64,000 nucleotides of DNA from Myxococcaceae bacterium (GCA_016793095.1 JAEUJQ010000050.1:186001-250000), one strand, 5' to 3'. Positions 1-9,698 are shown, counted from the stretch's first letter. Translations and numbers: made by a program. Notes: generated from the letters alone by a model not told the origin.

Positions 1-59
1 GGACCACATGCAAGAACTCCCACCGCTGCCACGGCAGCAACCACTCGACTCAGCCTCAT
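1..59 (-). CDS. lipoprotein, N-terminal fragment (runs off the window)
   Basis: The minus strand opens with ATG at 59 and encodes a short basic start (MRLSR), a hydrophobic stretch of Val/Ala and then VLACG. This is a type II signal peptide with an L-A-C lipobox, so the product should be a lipid-anchored envelope protein. Only 19 codons lie inside the window and the mature part is outside, so no function can be given. Confidence 0.55.
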   Translation of the reverse strand, partial: MRLSRVVAAVAAVGVLACG

Positions 60-164
60 GCGTGTCTCCCCTTGGACGGACCCTGGCCCGAAGGCGCGAA
101 TCGTGGCGAGCCTTCCACACGGGGTCAATGGGAGACCGCCGATTCCGATGGGCTGCAGCCGGGC

Positions 165-635
165 TCAGCTTCCCAGGTGCGGCGAGAGCGTTCGCCCGAC
201 GCGGGGAATCGCCTCCTCGACGTGCTTCTTCGCCTGCGGCCGGAGCTTCTCGTACGCGCTCTTCAAGGTCGCGTTCTTCGCCTTCTTCGCGCGGTCATCG
301 GTGATGCCCAGCAGCGCGTCCGCGACCTCAGGCGCCCGACGGCTGATCGAATCGCCGAACTGCGACGGGCTGGCAGCAGCCTTGCGATGGTCGGCGTAGA
401 ACGGCTCGAGGCGCGACACGAAGTCGTCGAGCAGCGCGTCCATGGACTCGAGGATGATGCCCGGCTTCACCGCGCAGACGACCTTGTACGCCGCCTTGAT
501 GGCGAGGCCCGACAGGCCACCCTTGCTCGCGACCTCGTCGTCGATGAGCCGCACACAGTCCGCGAGGATGCGGGGGCGCTTCGACTTGTCACTGAGCAGG
601 CGGGCAACGAGCGTGTCGGCGGTCGCGTCGGTCAT
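165..635 (-). CDS. DUF6918-like small protein
   Basis: This is a 156-residue soluble, helix-rich protein with no signal peptide. Features I associate with the DUF6918 family are an early RPRILADCV segment, IDDEVASKGGLSG, AIKAAYKVV, the VKPGI stretch, EVADALLGITD and the closing AYEKLRP.AKK. The function of the family is unknown. I chose the ATG at 635 because the similarity starts right after it, and the 23 codons upstream are Arg/Ser-rich and look non-coding. It is followed on the same strand by the end of the LysR gene. The family assignment is from memory of its consensus. Confidence 0.7.
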   Translation of the reverse strand: MTDATADTLVARLLSDKSKRPRILADCVRLIDDEVASKGGLSGLAIKAAYKVVCAVKPGIILESMDALLDDFVSRLEPFYADHRKAAASPSQFGDSISRRAPEVADALLGITDDRAKKAKNATLKSAYEKLRPQAKKHVEEAIPRVGRTLSPHLGS

Positions 636-707
636 GGCGGCGCGTTTGTCATTGTCTTCGCGAGAGGTCCACAGCCTCGTCGCGGCCGAGCGGCGCGCTC
701 TCACACC

Positions 708-1592
708 TCAGCGCAGCTGCACCGCGCCGTAGTCCGACACCAGCTGCGCGAGGAGCCGGGCCGCCGGGCCCATCGTGCCCCGGGTCGCCAGGAAGGGCGT
801 GAACGAATGACTCGCCCCCTCCTTCAGCGCCAGGGGCACCAGCGTGCCCTTCGCCAGCTCCTCTGCCATCACCCAGTCCGGCAACCACCCGAAGCCGAGC
901 CCGGTGAGAATGGCCGCCTTCTTCGAGTGGAAGTCAGGCAACGCCACCGTGGACTGCTGGTCGAGCGACCGGGTGGCCAGCTGCAGGCGCGGGTCGCTCC
1001 CCCGGACGTTCAGCAGGAGCTGGCCCGCGAGGTCGGCCGTGGTCACCTTCTCGCGCCGGGCGAGCGTGTGGGACTTGTGCGCGACCAGCCGCGCCTTGAG
1101 CCGTGGCAGCGCGCGGATCTCGAGCTCGGGCAGGCTGGGCGGCAGCACCGACACCATCACGGTCGCCTGTTCGGCCTCGAAGCGCGCCTCGACCGCGCCG
1201 AGGGAATCGACGCTGATCATCACCTGGGTCGGCGCTCCCTGAGCCTTCACCTGCCGTACCGCCTCGAGCATCGGGCTGATGGGGTAGATCGCGTCGACGA
1301 CAACCTTCAGCACGGGCTCCCAGCCGCTCTTCAGCTCGGCGCAGGTCGCCACCAGCTCGCGCTCCGCCTCGAGCATGCGGCGGGCCTTCGCCAACACCTG
1401 CTCGCCGCTGGCCGTCAGCTTCGTTCGGTACCCCGACCGGTCGAACAGCGCGAGCCCCGTCTGCGCCTCGAGCTGCTTGAGCGCGTAGAGGACAGCCGTG
1501 TGCACCTTGTGGAGCTCCTTCGCGGCCGCCTGGAACGTGCCTGTGCGGGCGAACGCATCGAGCGCGCGAGCCTGGTCGAGGGTGACGTGCAT
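708..1592 (-). CDS. LysR-family transcriptional regulator
   Basis: The protein has 294 residues, the usual LysR length. Residues 1-60 form the winged helix-turn-helix (LDQARALDAFARTGTFQAAA, then ALKQLEAQTG and LFDR). A linker helix of about 25 residues follows, then a periplasmic-binding-protein-like effector domain (about 90-290). The start at 1592 places the HTH in the normal position; the same frame stays open far upstream only as antisense of the next gene. It is divergent from the zinc-ribbon/TPR gene at 1725, and LysR regulators often act on a divergent neighbour, so that gene is a candidate target. The effector is unknown. Confidence 0.9.
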   Translation of the reverse strand: MHVTLDQARALDAFARTGTFQAAAKELHKVHTAVLYALKQLEAQTGLALFDRSGYRTKLTASGEQVLAKARRMLEAERELVATCAELKSGWEPVLKVVVDAIYPISPMLEAVRQVKAQGAPTQVMISVDSLGAVEARFEAEQATVMVSVLPPSLPELEIRALPRLKARLVAHKSHTLARREKVTTADLAGQLLLNVRGSDPRLQLATRSLDQQSTVALPDFHSKKAAILTGLGFGWLPDWVMAEELAKGTLVPLALKEGASHSFTPFLATRGTMGPAARLLAQLVSDYGAVQLR

Positions 1593-1724
1593 GAGTGGGC
1601 AGTGTGTAACCCGTGCACCATCAGACGCCACACCTCGTCGGCGCTGGTGGCATTGTGGTGGCGGGCCGCTGCGGCGAGTTGACCGATGACGCAGGCTGCC
1701 GGGTGTGGTCGGCTCTGACGGTTC
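1593..1724. promoter_or_regulatory. divergent intergenic region between the LysR gene and the zinc-ribbon/TPR gene
   Basis: These 132 bp separate two start codons facing away from each other, so both promoters must lie here. I see no convincing -35/-10 pair and no clear T-N11-A palindrome, so this is a positional inference only. Confidence 0.35.
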
Positions 1725-4058
1725 ATGCGTGTGAAGGACACATGCCCGTCGTGTGGCGCGACGGTGTCGCCAGACGACCTCATCTGCGCGAACTGCGAGC
1801 TCATCCTCGACCCGAGCCGGATTCCCGACCGCCCCTCGGGGAGCGACTTCAGCGTGGTGCGCCGGATGCTCGAGCTGCCGCAGCCGGGCATGCCCAGCGA
1901 GCGACCGTCTCAACCGGTCGCGCCGCAGCCAGCGCCGATTGGCGGTGATGGGCCCACGCGTGTGTTCGCCCTCGCGCAACCCACGGGCGTGCCGATGGTG
2001 GTGGCGTCGCTGACGAGGCGCGCGGCGTCGCTCAGCGAGATGGAGGCCTTCGTCGTCTCGTTCATCGACGGCGAGAGCGACCTCGACACCATCTCCCAGC
2101 GGGCCGGCGTCGGGCGCCTCGAGCTGGGGGTGGTGCTGCAGGCGCTCAACGACAAGATGATCGTCGACTTTGCGGACGAGCCGGCCCCGTCGTCGGACAC
2201 GGCCGACGACGACGCGCCTGCGGAGCTGGCCGAGCCGGCGACCGAGACGCTGCCACGCCAGACGGCCGAGGCGCTCGCAGCAGAGTCGCGCCGGGCCGCG
2301 CCCACCGTGCGGCTCGAGCCACTTCGGCCAGAGGACCTCGAGCGCCGGCCGCCGCCCACCGTGCGGCTCGAGCCACTTCGACCAGAGGACCTCGAGCGCC
2401 GGCCGCCCCCCACCGAGAAGCTCGCGCCGATTCCGTCGCCTGCGCCCACGCCACCGCCCGAGGCCCCGCTGCCGCCCCCGGTCACCCGGAGGCGCCGGCC
2501 GATGCCGCCTCCGACGCCCCCCGCGCCTGGCGACGCGTCGGCCCCGCCGCCTGCAGCGACACCGCCTCCGCGGCCTGCACCTTCGCGAACCCCTCCCCCA
2601 GCGCCGACGCCTCCACCACCGGCCGAGCCGGCAACCATGGCCCGTCCGTCGCCGACGCCGCCAGCGCCCCCCAGCCCGCCACGCCCGCTGCACCCGCCCG
2701 CGACGCCGCCGCCCGACCCCGTCCGCCCGCCACCGCCGCCTGGAGCGCGGGCTCGAAACGAGGTGTTCGCGAGCAACTGGGACGCGGCGCACGCTCCGCC
2801 GCCGGTGCCCCCGGTCGCACCAGTCCGGCAGCCACCAGAACCTCCGTCCACGGTCGTCGTCGATGAGCTGCCCTCGGTCATCGTCTCCGAGTCCACGCCG
2901 CACCTGGTTGCCGTTCCAGACTCGACGCCACCAGAGCCGAAGTCGCCACGTTCGGGACGACCATCACCGGGTTCGACGCCGCCAGAGACCGCACGCCCGA
3001 CGCCTCCAGCGCCAAAGTCGCGGCGCTCACCGCCCGGGACGAGGGCTCAAGCATCGGCTCCTGCTGAGCGTGGACACGCGCGCTCGACGCCAGCGCCGAC
3101 ACCGCCAGAGCCGAAGCCCGTCGCCTCCACGCCCCCGGAGCCGAAGCCCGCCTCGACGCCGCCAGAGCCGAAGCCGGTCGCCTCCACGCCCCCGGAGCCG
3201 AAGCCCGCCTCGACGCCCCCGGAGCCGAAGCCCGTCGCCTCCACGCCCCCGGAGCCGAAGGCGCCAGCCTCGACGCCCCCGGAGCCGAAGCCGCCAGCCT
3301 CGACGCCCCCGGAGCCGAAGCCGCCAGCCTCGACGCCCCCGGAGCTCCCCGACGTCGCCCTCGCACCCGCGCCACCTCTGTCGAGGCCGCGGCGAACACT
3401 CCCGCCCGGCGGGCGCTCGACAGGGAGCCGGCCAGCGCCTCCGCTCAAGCTCGATGGGGCCGGACCAGGTGCGCCAGCCGCGGCACCGGCGACCCCTGCC
3501 GCGGGGCCCAGCGCTCCTGCCGCGCCAAAGTCGGGTCCCCTGCCACCGAGACCCGCTCCCCAGCCACCACCGGCGGCGCCGCAGGAGCCTGCGATGCCGG
3601 CCGAGGCGCTCGGGTCGCCAGCCCTGGCCGACGCGCCGCCCCCCGCCTCCGACCCGCGCATCATCGCGAGGGGCCGCGGGAACCAGCGGGTGCTCGACGC
3701 CCTCAAGCAGGTGAAGCGCCGGGACACCGCCACCGAACAGCCTGCTGCTCAGAAGGCTGACGTCCCCGAGGAGAGCGTCGCCGACCGGCTGGCCGCCGGC
3801 TCGCTGCAGGTAGCCATTCGAATGGAGCAGAGCGGCCGCCTCGATGAAGCCATCCGCTACCTCGAGAACTCCATCGCGAAGAGCCCCGACGCGCCGTCCC
3901 TCTACAACCGCCTCGCCATCATCCTGATGCGGGAGCGGGCCGACCTGCGCCGCGCGGAGCAACTGCTGCAGAAGGCCGTGGAGCTCGCCCCCAGCCACGA
4001 GGTGTACGAGAGAAACCTGAAGTCGGTGCTGCAGAAGCGCGCGATGACGAAGAAGTAG
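1725..4058 (+). CDS. zinc-ribbon / Pro-rich / TPR protein
   Basis: The product has 777 residues in three parts. Residues 1-30 hold a zinc ribbon with cysteines 7, 10, 21 and 24. Residues about 95-150 form a small winged-helix-like domain (SEMEAFVVSFIDGESDL, later GVVLQALND). Residues about 160-670 are Pro/Ala/Arg-rich low complexity, including a tandem STPPEPKP-type repeat encoded at 3100-3350. The last 90 residues contain TPR helices (AIRYLENSIAKSP.APSLYNRLAIIL). There is no signal peptide or membrane span, so it is cytoplasmic, probably a scaffold that binds partners through the TPR. The divergent LysR gene may control it. The exact role is unknown. Confidence 0.8.
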   Translation: MRVKDTCPSCGATVSPDDLICANCELILDPSRIPDRPSGSDFSVVRRMLELPQPGMPSERPSQPVAPQPAPIGGDGPTRVFALAQPTGVPMVVASLTRRAASLSEMEAFVVSFIDGESDLDTISQRAGVGRLELGVVLQALNDKMIVDFADEPAPSSDTADDDAPAELAEPATETLPRQTAEALAAESRRAAPTVRLEPLRPEDLERRPPPTVRLEPLRPEDLERRPPPTEKLAPIPSPAPTPPPEAPLPPPVTRRRRPMPPPTPPAPGDASAPPPAATPPPRPAPSRTPPPAPTPPPPAEPATMARPSPTPPAPPSPPRPLHPPATPPPDPVRPPPPPGARARNEVFASNWDAAHAPPPVPPVAPVRQPPEPPSTVVVDELPSVIVSESTPHLVAVPDSTPPEPKSPRSGRPSPGSTPPETARPTPPAPKSRRSPPGTRAQASAPAERGHARSTPAPTPPEPKPVASTPPEPKPASTPPEPKPVASTPPEPKPASTPPEPKPVASTPPEPKAPASTPPEPKPPASTPPEPKPPASTPPELPDVALAPAPPLSRPRRTLPPGGRSTGSRPAPPLKLDGAGPGAPAAAPATPAAGPSAPAAPKSGPLPPRPAPQPPPAAPQEPAMPAEALGSPALADAPPPASDPRIIARGRGNQRVLDALKQVKRRDTATEQPAAQKADVPEESVADRLAAGSLQVAIRMEQSGRLDEAIRYLENSIAKSPDAPSLYNRLAIILMRERADLRRAEQLLQKAVELAPSHEVYERNLKSVLQKRAMTKK

Positions 4059-4067
4059 CGCCGGGCT

Positions 4068-5477
4068 TCACGCGGGCAGGTCGACGAGCTGCTGCACGTC
4101 GCCGCGCACGGGCACCCGCGGCGGCGGCGGCGAGTCGTCACGGGGCTTCAACACCATGGGCAGGCCGTGCCTGGGCGCGAGCGCGATGCCGTGCATCGTC
4201 CGGCTCACGTCGGCGCCGGGCTGAAGCTCGAGGCGGAAGCGCTGCAGCACCATCGGCAGCAACACCCGCAGCACCACGTTGGCGAGCGGTGCGCCCAGGC
4301 ACATGCGCGCGCCCACGCCGAAGGGCAGGTACTCGTACGCGCCGGGCTGCGCCGACTGCCAGCGCTCGGGCTTGAACTTCGCGGGCTCGGGGAAGCGGTC
4401 CGGGTCGCGGTGCGTCACCAGCGGGCTCAGGACGACCGTCGTGCCCGTCGGCACCGTGTGCCTGCCGAGCGGCGCGTCCGTCGAGGCGACCCGCATGAAG
4501 AGCATCGGCGCGGCCGGGAGCAGGCGCATGCTCTCCTTCAGCACCGCGTCGAGCAGCGGCAGCCTCGCGAAGTCCGTCGGCCCAGGAGGAGCGCCCTTCA
4601 ACGGCGCGAGCTCGTCGAGCAGCGCGGCGAGCACGCCCGGGTGCTGGGTGAGGAGGAAGAGCGTCCACGCGAGGGTCTGGGCGCTCGTGTCGTAGCCGGC
4701 GACGAAGAGGCCGTTGCACTCCCCGACCAGCTCGTCATCACTCAGCGAGGAGCCGTCTTCGTCCTTCGCAGCGAGGAGCATCGACAGCACGTCCCTGCCG
4801 GTCCCGCCCTGCGCGCGTCGCGTCGCGATGACCTCGCGCAGCCGTCGCTCCACCTTCGCGCTCAGCGTGAGGGCCGTGTGGAACGGCAGGCCTGGCACCG
4901 CGAACGGCAGCGCGATGGAGAGCGGGTTCGACAGGCTCTCGAGCAGCTTCGCCTCGACGTGGGCGAGCTCCTCTTTCTCGTCGAGCGCGTCGAGGCCGAA
5001 CAGCGTGCGCACGGCGAAGGCAGCGGTCAGCTCGCGCACCAGGCCGGCGACGTCGACGACCTGCAGCGTGGGCCAGCGCTTCAGCATCGCGTCGGCCACC
5101 GTCACGAGGTCGGGCACGTAGGCGTCGATGGCCGTCTTCTGGAACGCCGGCATCATCAGCCGGCGGCGGCGGCGGTGGGCCTCGCCGTTGCTGAACGGCA
5201 ACACCTGGTTGAAGCGCGCGAGGCTCGAGCCCGGCGGCGCCTTCACCGGAATCTCGCTGCTGTGCTGGTAGAGGGCCGGCTGGGTGATGACCTGCTGGTT
5301 GAGCTCGGCGCCGAACGCACAGATGAGCGTGGCCCGGCGGTCGGCCACGGCAGCGATGGCGCCGAAGTCACGGTGCAGCCGCAGCATCTGCCCGACCGGG
5401 TCACCGAAGAAGCGCAGGACGTTCAGCATCGGCACGAGCGCACGCGGCCCACGGAGGTCGACGGGCGTGGAGATCAT
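4068..5477 (-). CDS. cytochrome P450
   Basis: This is a 469-residue haem-thiolate monooxygenase. Visible motifs in order are the I-helix oxygen-binding segment FVAGYDTSAQT, the K-helix ESMRLLP (ExxR), the PERW segment and the haem loop FGVGARMCLG with the cysteine ligand near residue 393. There is no N-terminal membrane anchor, as expected for a soluble bacterial P450. It should hydroxylate or otherwise oxidise a lipophilic substrate using a separate redox partner; no ferredoxin or reductase gene is nearby. It converges with the zinc-ribbon/TPR gene, leaving nine bases between stop codons. The substrate cannot be predicted. Confidence 0.95.
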   Translation of the reverse strand: MISTPVDLRGPRALVPMLNVLRFFGDPVGQMLRLHRDFGAIAAVADRRATLICAFGAELNQQVITQPALYQHSSEIPVKAPPGSSLARFNQVLPFSNGEAHRRRRRLMMPAFQKTAIDAYVPDLVTVADAMLKRWPTLQVVDVAGLVRELTAAFAVRTLFGLDALDEKEELAHVEAKLLESLSNPLSIALPFAVPGLPFHTALTLSAKVERRLREVIATRRAQGGTGRDVLSMLLAAKDEDGSSLSDDELVGECNGLFVAGYDTSAQTLAWTLFLLTQHPGVLAALLDELAPLKGAPPGPTDFARLPLLDAVLKESMRLLPAAPMLFMRVASTDAPLGRHTVPTGTTVVLSPLVTHRDPDRFPEPAKFKPERWQSAQPGAYEYLPFGVGARMCLGAPLANVVLRVLLPMVLQRFRLELQPGADVSRTMHGIALAPRHGLPMVLKPRDDSPPPPRVPVRGDVQQLVDLPA

Positions 5478-5588
5478 GCGCCACCTCTACTGCCCCGGCT
5501 GCGTGAAGTCGCGCAGCGAGGACGGGGCGGGTGCTGCCCTCAGGTCGGCTCTTCACGAGCGCCCGAGGGCTTCATCGACAGGGGCCCC

Positions 5589-7538
5589 TCACCGGGACCC
5601 GCGGGGCGCGACGTGGCGGACGGCGGTCACCCGGTGGGCGCACTCGCGGCAGAGCGTCACCGCCTCGGCTTCGAAGGCGGCGGGCTGCTCCCAGCACGCG
5701 GCGCACACGTCGGCGTGACAGTCGGCGCAGGCCCGAAGCGGCGCGGGCTGGTGACAACACGCGCAGGCCTCGAGCGCGAAGTGCGAGCCCTCGAGGGGCG
5801 CAGACTCGTCCTCCGCGCTGATGGGGTCTCCCACGGTGGCGTCGTGGTGCTCCGGCAGCTCGAGCGGCCCCTGCGTCCACACCTCCTCGGGCGTCGCGTC
5901 GGCCGCGTCGAAGCCCGGCGGGTCGAGGTCGTCTTCGGGCGGGTCGTCCTCGAGGTGGGCGCCGGGCAGCACGCGCACGTCGGGCGGCGGGTCGGGCGCG
6001 GGCCAGGAGAAGACGACGTTCGGGTCCGGCTCACTGCCGAACTGCTGTGGCTCCTCGAGCTCCTCGGCTGCCCAGGCTTCTTCGACGTACGAGTCGTCGT
6101 CTTCGCCGGGCTCCTCCAGGGCGTCCGTGCGGCCGTCGTCGTCCTCGTCTTCGGCGGCCTCGGCCAGCGCGGCGAGCTCGGTGAAGACCGGGAGCGTCTC
6201 GTCGCGGCCGAGCGGCGGTCCGAGCCACACGTGCGGCGACGCGAGGTCGAGCTCGTCCAGCAGCCGCTCGAGGACCCCGGGCCCGGGGTCCACGCCGACG
6301 AGCGAGGAGAGCACCTGTCGGAGCACCGGTTCCCTCCGGTCCCAGGTGCCGTCGAGGAACTTCGTGGCGACACGGCGGCGACCACGCACCGGCTCGAGCA
6401 CCCCGACGTGGGCACCGAAGCGCCTCGCGTCGACGGCGTTGTTCGAGGACGAGGACATGAAGCCCACGGCGTCGAGGTCGGCGAACTGTCGGGCGAGCTG
6501 CTCGGCGGCGACGCGGGGCACCAGCGGCGCTTCCCCCACGCCAGACAGGCGCAACACGCTCACCGGAGCCGCCGACGTCGGCAGGACGACGAGGTGCGCG
6601 ACCAGGCGCTGCACGCCGGCGTGGCGCGCGAAGGTGATGAGGTGCTGCTGGTGCTCGTCACGCAGCTCGCCCCGGATGAGGACGAAGGCCGTCTCCCGGT
6701 CTCCAGGCCAGGTCGTGAACGGAGCCTCTGCGGCGGCGTCGACTGCCAGCGCGCGCACCACGCGGCCTCGCGTGACGAGCTGGGACGCAGCGACGCCAGG
6801 CACCCCTTCCAGCACCACTGACTCGAGCCGCTGAAGGCGCGAGCCGCAGGTGGCGGCGATGGGCTCGAGCTCGTCAGCGCCAGGGGGGTCCCAGGCGACG
6901 CCGCGGTCGAGCTTCGCCGCGAGTCGCGTGAGCGCCGGCAAGGCCAGCGCGGCTTCGACGGACGGCACCGAGCCGGGCACGAGCGTGACGTCGACGAGCG
7001 CCTTGGGGCGACCGAGGTCGAGCGACGCACACGGCTCTCCAGTCTCGAGGCGGAGAGAGCGCAGGCGCGGCAGGCGGGCGAGGACCGGCGCGAGCGTGAG
7101 GTCCGCCTCGTCGGCGAGCACCAGCGTCAAGTGTCGCCAGGGCAGCGACGGCGCGGACTCGAACCAGCCGACGAGCGTGTCGAGGGACCTCGGCCTCAGC
7201 TCCGCGCGGTCGAGGAACTGGAACAGCGGGTCGTGCGCGAGCGCCTCGAAGTCGGCGTCGTCCATCGCGCCGGCGGCGTACGGGAGTCCCCGCCGGAAGA
7301 CGGTCGTGAGCTCGCCGGCGCCTCGCGCGGGCAACGTGCGCAGGGCAGGCGGGAGCAGCTCTTCGACCGCTCGCAGCCTCGCGTCGATCTCCGCGTCGAG
7401 CCGCGGGCCCGGGTGCGCCTCCCGCTCCAGCATCAACGAAGCCAGCGCGCCGAACGGGCTGCCGCGGGCGTCGAGCCAATCGGCATACACAGCCCACCGG
7501 CGACCGTCGTCGCGGTCGTCCAGCAGCGCGCGCTCCAT
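5589..7538 (-). CDS. TIGR02996-domain protein with C-terminal Cys/His cluster
   Basis: The protein has 649 residues. It begins with the TIGR02996 signature (LLDDRDDGRRWAVYADWLD, followed by RGSPFGALASL), a domain typically found at the N-terminus of large myxobacterial and planctomycete proteins with leucine-rich-like repeats. Residues about 140-330 contain leucine-spaced segments consistent with such repeats. The middle is acidic (many Glu/Asp), and the last 50 residues carry a zinc-binding-like cluster (CACCHQ, CADCHADVCAAC, LCREC). There is no signal peptide. I chose the ATG at 7538 because the domain starts immediately; an in-frame start at 7604 would add 22 Arg-rich residues. The function of this family is unknown. 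Confidence 0.75.
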   Translation of the reverse strand: MERALLDDRDDGRRWAVYADWLDARGSPFGALASLMLEREAHPGPRLDAEIDARLRAVEELLPPALRTLPARGAGELTTVFRRGLPYAAGAMDDADFEALAHDPLFQFLDRAELRPRSLDTLVGWFESAPSLPWRHLTLVLADEADLTLAPVLARLPRLRSLRLETGEPCASLDLGRPKALVDVTLVPGSVPSVEAALALPALTRLAAKLDRGVAWDPPGADELEPIAATCGSRLQRLESVVLEGVPGVAASQLVTRGRVVRALAVDAAAEAPFTTWPGDRETAFVLIRGELRDEHQQHLITFARHAGVQRLVAHLVVLPTSAAPVSVLRLSGVGEAPLVPRVAAEQLARQFADLDAVGFMSSSSNNAVDARRFGAHVGVLEPVRGRRRVATKFLDGTWDRREPVLRQVLSSLVGVDPGPGVLERLLDELDLASPHVWLGPPLGRDETLPVFTELAALAEAAEDEDDDGRTDALEEPGEDDDSYVEEAWAAEELEEPQQFGSEPDPNVVFSWPAPDPPPDVRVLPGAHLEDDPPEDDLDPPGFDAADATPEEVWTQGPLELPEHHDATVGDPISAEDESAPLEGSHFALEACACCHQPAPLRACADCHADVCAACWEQPAAFEAEAVTLCRECAHRVTAVRHVAPRGSR

Positions 7539-7670
7539 CGCCTCGTCTCTCGGCAGCACGGGTCTCCTGAGCCTGACCCTGAACGAGGCCGTGCGGTGCA
7601 GCAATCGTGTCGAGGCGGGCCGGGACGAGCTTCGCGGAGGTGTTGAGCGAGCGAGGCAGGCGGCCCAGCG

Positions 7671-8288
7671 TCAGGCCTGAGGCTTCGGCCCGAACCGCGC
7701 CCGCATGGCGGACACTGCCGCCTCGAGGTCGGGGCTCGTCGCCACCACGCACGGAAGCGCCGCCGCCGCGTCGAGGAAGCCACCGAGCGCGTCGCGGAGC
7801 GCGGCCACCACCACGTTCCCGGGGAACGCGCGCGACATCCGCACCCAGTGCGTCGCCAGGTGGAGCCCGAGCAGGCTCGACGGCTGGCTCCCCGTCACCG
7901 CCTTCGAGAGGAACTCGACCTCTCTGCGCCACAGCGGCTTGCTCTCGATGGAGGCCGGGGTGCTGAAGCTCGCAAACGCCAGCGGCAGCAGCAGGTCGTC
8001 GAAGCGCTTCATCGCCAGCCGCTCGAGCGCGCGCTGCCGGAGGTCGGAGGCGTACGCGTCGCGCCACGCGAGCCGCTCGGCGAGGTACTCGTTGATGACC
8101 GCCGACTCGTAGAGGACGAAGCCGTCGTCCTCGAGGAGCGGCACGGCGCCGGTCGGCGAGAGCGCGAGGAAGTCGGCCGGCTTGTTCGAGAGGTCGATCT
8201 CCCGGAGCTCGAAGGGCGCGCCGAGCAACGTGAGGAGTGCTCGGGTGCGGTGGGCGTAGGGACAGGCGCTGGCAGAGAAGAGACGCAT
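7671..8288 (-). CDS. glutathione S-transferase family protein
   Basis: This is a 205-residue protein. The thioredoxin-like domain comes first (MRLFSASACPYAHRTR), with the cis-proline segment TGAVPLLEDDG and the glutathione-contact ESAVINEYL. An all-helical C-terminal domain follows from about residue 85. The CPYAHR motif is typical of bacterial omega/beta-like GSTs with an active-site cysteine. It should conjugate or reduce electrophiles in the cytoplasm. The start at 8288 is set by the domain; 12 more codons upstream are open but would precede the beta strand. The substrate is unknown. Confidence 0.9.
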   Translation of the reverse strand: MRLFSASACPYAHRTRALLTLLGAPFELREIDLSNKPADFLALSPTGAVPLLEDDGFVLYESAVINEYLAERLAWRDAYASDLRQRALERLAMKRFDDLLLPLAFASFSTPASIESKPLWRREVEFLSKAVTGSQPSSLLGLHLATHWVRMSRAFPGNVVVAALRDALGGFLDAAAALPCVVATSPDLEAAVSAMRARFGPKPQA

Positions 8289-8414
8289 GGCCGTTCTTAC
8301 CGCGGCGCGTCCACTGAGACGCACGAGCCCGTGCTGCGACGCATGTCACGCGCCCCGGTTTCGTGACCGCTCGGTCTTGCTTTTCCCGGTGGGCCTCCGC
8401 TAGCACCCCTCCAC

Positions 8415-9698
8415 ATGACGCGAGCAACCCCGCTGCTCCTCCTGCTGGTGGCGTGTGCGCCTGACCCGACCGCCGGCAAGACGACGTGGCACAGAGACGT
8501 GGCGCCCATCGTCGAGCGCAAGTGCAGCACCTGTCACGAGGCGGGAGGCGTGGCGCCGTTCACGCTGAAGACCCTCGCCGAGTGGAACACCTACGAGGCC
8601 GCTTCGCTGAGCGCGATTCGCGCGGGCCGCATGCCGCCCTTCCCTGCCCGCCGGGACTGCGCCGAGTACGCTCCGACGCAGGCCCTGCTCGCCGAGCAGC
8701 GCGAGGTCATCGAGCGGTGGCTCGCCGACGGCAAGCTCGAGGGCCGCGCAGCAGACTTCGCACCCCTCCCGGGAGCGCCTGACCGCCTCACTCGCGTCGA
8801 CCTCTCGCTGCCGATGAAGCAGCCCTTCACGCCGACGAAGTCACCCGACGAGTACCGCTGCTTCCTCATCGACTGGCCCTTCACCGAGACGCGCTACATC
8901 ACCGGCTACGAGCTGCGCCCCGGCCAGAAGGCGCTGGTACACCACGCCGATCTCTTCTTCCTCAACCCGGCGTTCGTGCCCGAGTGGCAGCGCCGCGACG
9001 ACGCGGACCCGGCGCCCGGGTGGGAGTGCTACGACATTCCCTTCGGCCGTGAGGGCTCGTGGATCGGCACCTGGGTTCCCGGCATGCGCGGCGTCGACTT
9101 CCCGGAAGGCACCGGCCTGCGCGTCCCGCCTGGCGCGAAGGTGTACATCCAGATGCACTACAACGCGGCCGGCGGCGAGGTCGGGCCTGATCAATCGACG
9201 CTCGACCTGCGGCTCGAGGCACGGGTACGGCGCATCGCGGGCGTGCAGGCGCTGAGCGACCCGAAGTGGCTCAACCGGCAGATGCGAATCCCCGCGGGGA
9301 AGAAGGACGTCAGCCACCGCTTCGACATCGACCCGACGCCCCTCGCGTCCATCATCAGCGAGGACTTCGTCGACGGCCGGCCGCTCAAGCTCTACGCGAC
9401 GACGATGCACCTGCATCAGCTCGGGCAGGCGACGAAGCTCGAGATCCTGCGCGCCGACGGCTCCACCACCTGCGCCGTGGACATCCCGCAGTGGGACTTC
9501 CACTGGCAGCTCGCGTACACGCTGAAGACGCCCATCACCATCAACCCGGGTGATCAGGTCTCGGTGCAGTGCACCTTCGACAACACGGCCGAGAACCAGC
9601 CGCTGGTGAACGGCGTCCGCGTGGCGCCGAGGGACCGGAACTGGGGTGCGCGCACGGAAGACGAGATGTGCGTCGGCGGCGTGTTCGTGACCCAGTGA
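8415..9698 (+). CDS. secreted haem/copper type II ascorbate-dependent monooxygenase-like lipoprotein
   Basis: This 427-residue lipoprotein (LLLLLVAC lipobox, Cys14) has two parts. Residues 24-110 contain a c-type haem site, CSTCH at 37-41. Residues about 125-427 resemble peptidylglycine alpha-hydroxylating monooxygenase (PHM): His176-His177, QMHY with His248, and MHLHQ with His332/His334. The C-terminal DEMC has Met418, which matches the Met ligand of the second copper. All positions expected for the CuH (three His) and CuM (two His plus Met) sites are therefore present. The family hydroxylates C-H bonds using copper and a reductant; the attached cytochrome could deliver electrons. It would act in the periplasm or at the cell surface. 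The substrate is unknown. Confidence 0.85.
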   Translation: MTRATPLLLLLVACAPDPTAGKTTWHRDVAPIVERKCSTCHEAGGVAPFTLKTLAEWNTYEAASLSAIRAGRMPPFPARRDCAEYAPTQALLAEQREVIERWLADGKLEGRAADFAPLPGAPDRLTRVDLSLPMKQPFTPTKSPDEYRCFLIDWPFTETRYITGYELRPGQKALVHHADLFFLNPAFVPEWQRRDDADPAPGWECYDIPFGREGSWIGTWVPGMRGVDFPEGTGLRVPPGAKVYIQMHYNAAGGEVGPDQSTLDLRLEARVRRIAGVQALSDPKWLNRQMRIPAGKKDVSHRFDIDPTPLASIISEDFVDGRPLKLYATTMHLHQLGQATKLEILRADGSTTCAVDIPQWDFHWQLAYTLKTPITINPGDQVSVQCTFDNTAENQPLVNGVRVAPRDRNWGARTEDEMCVGGVFVTQ

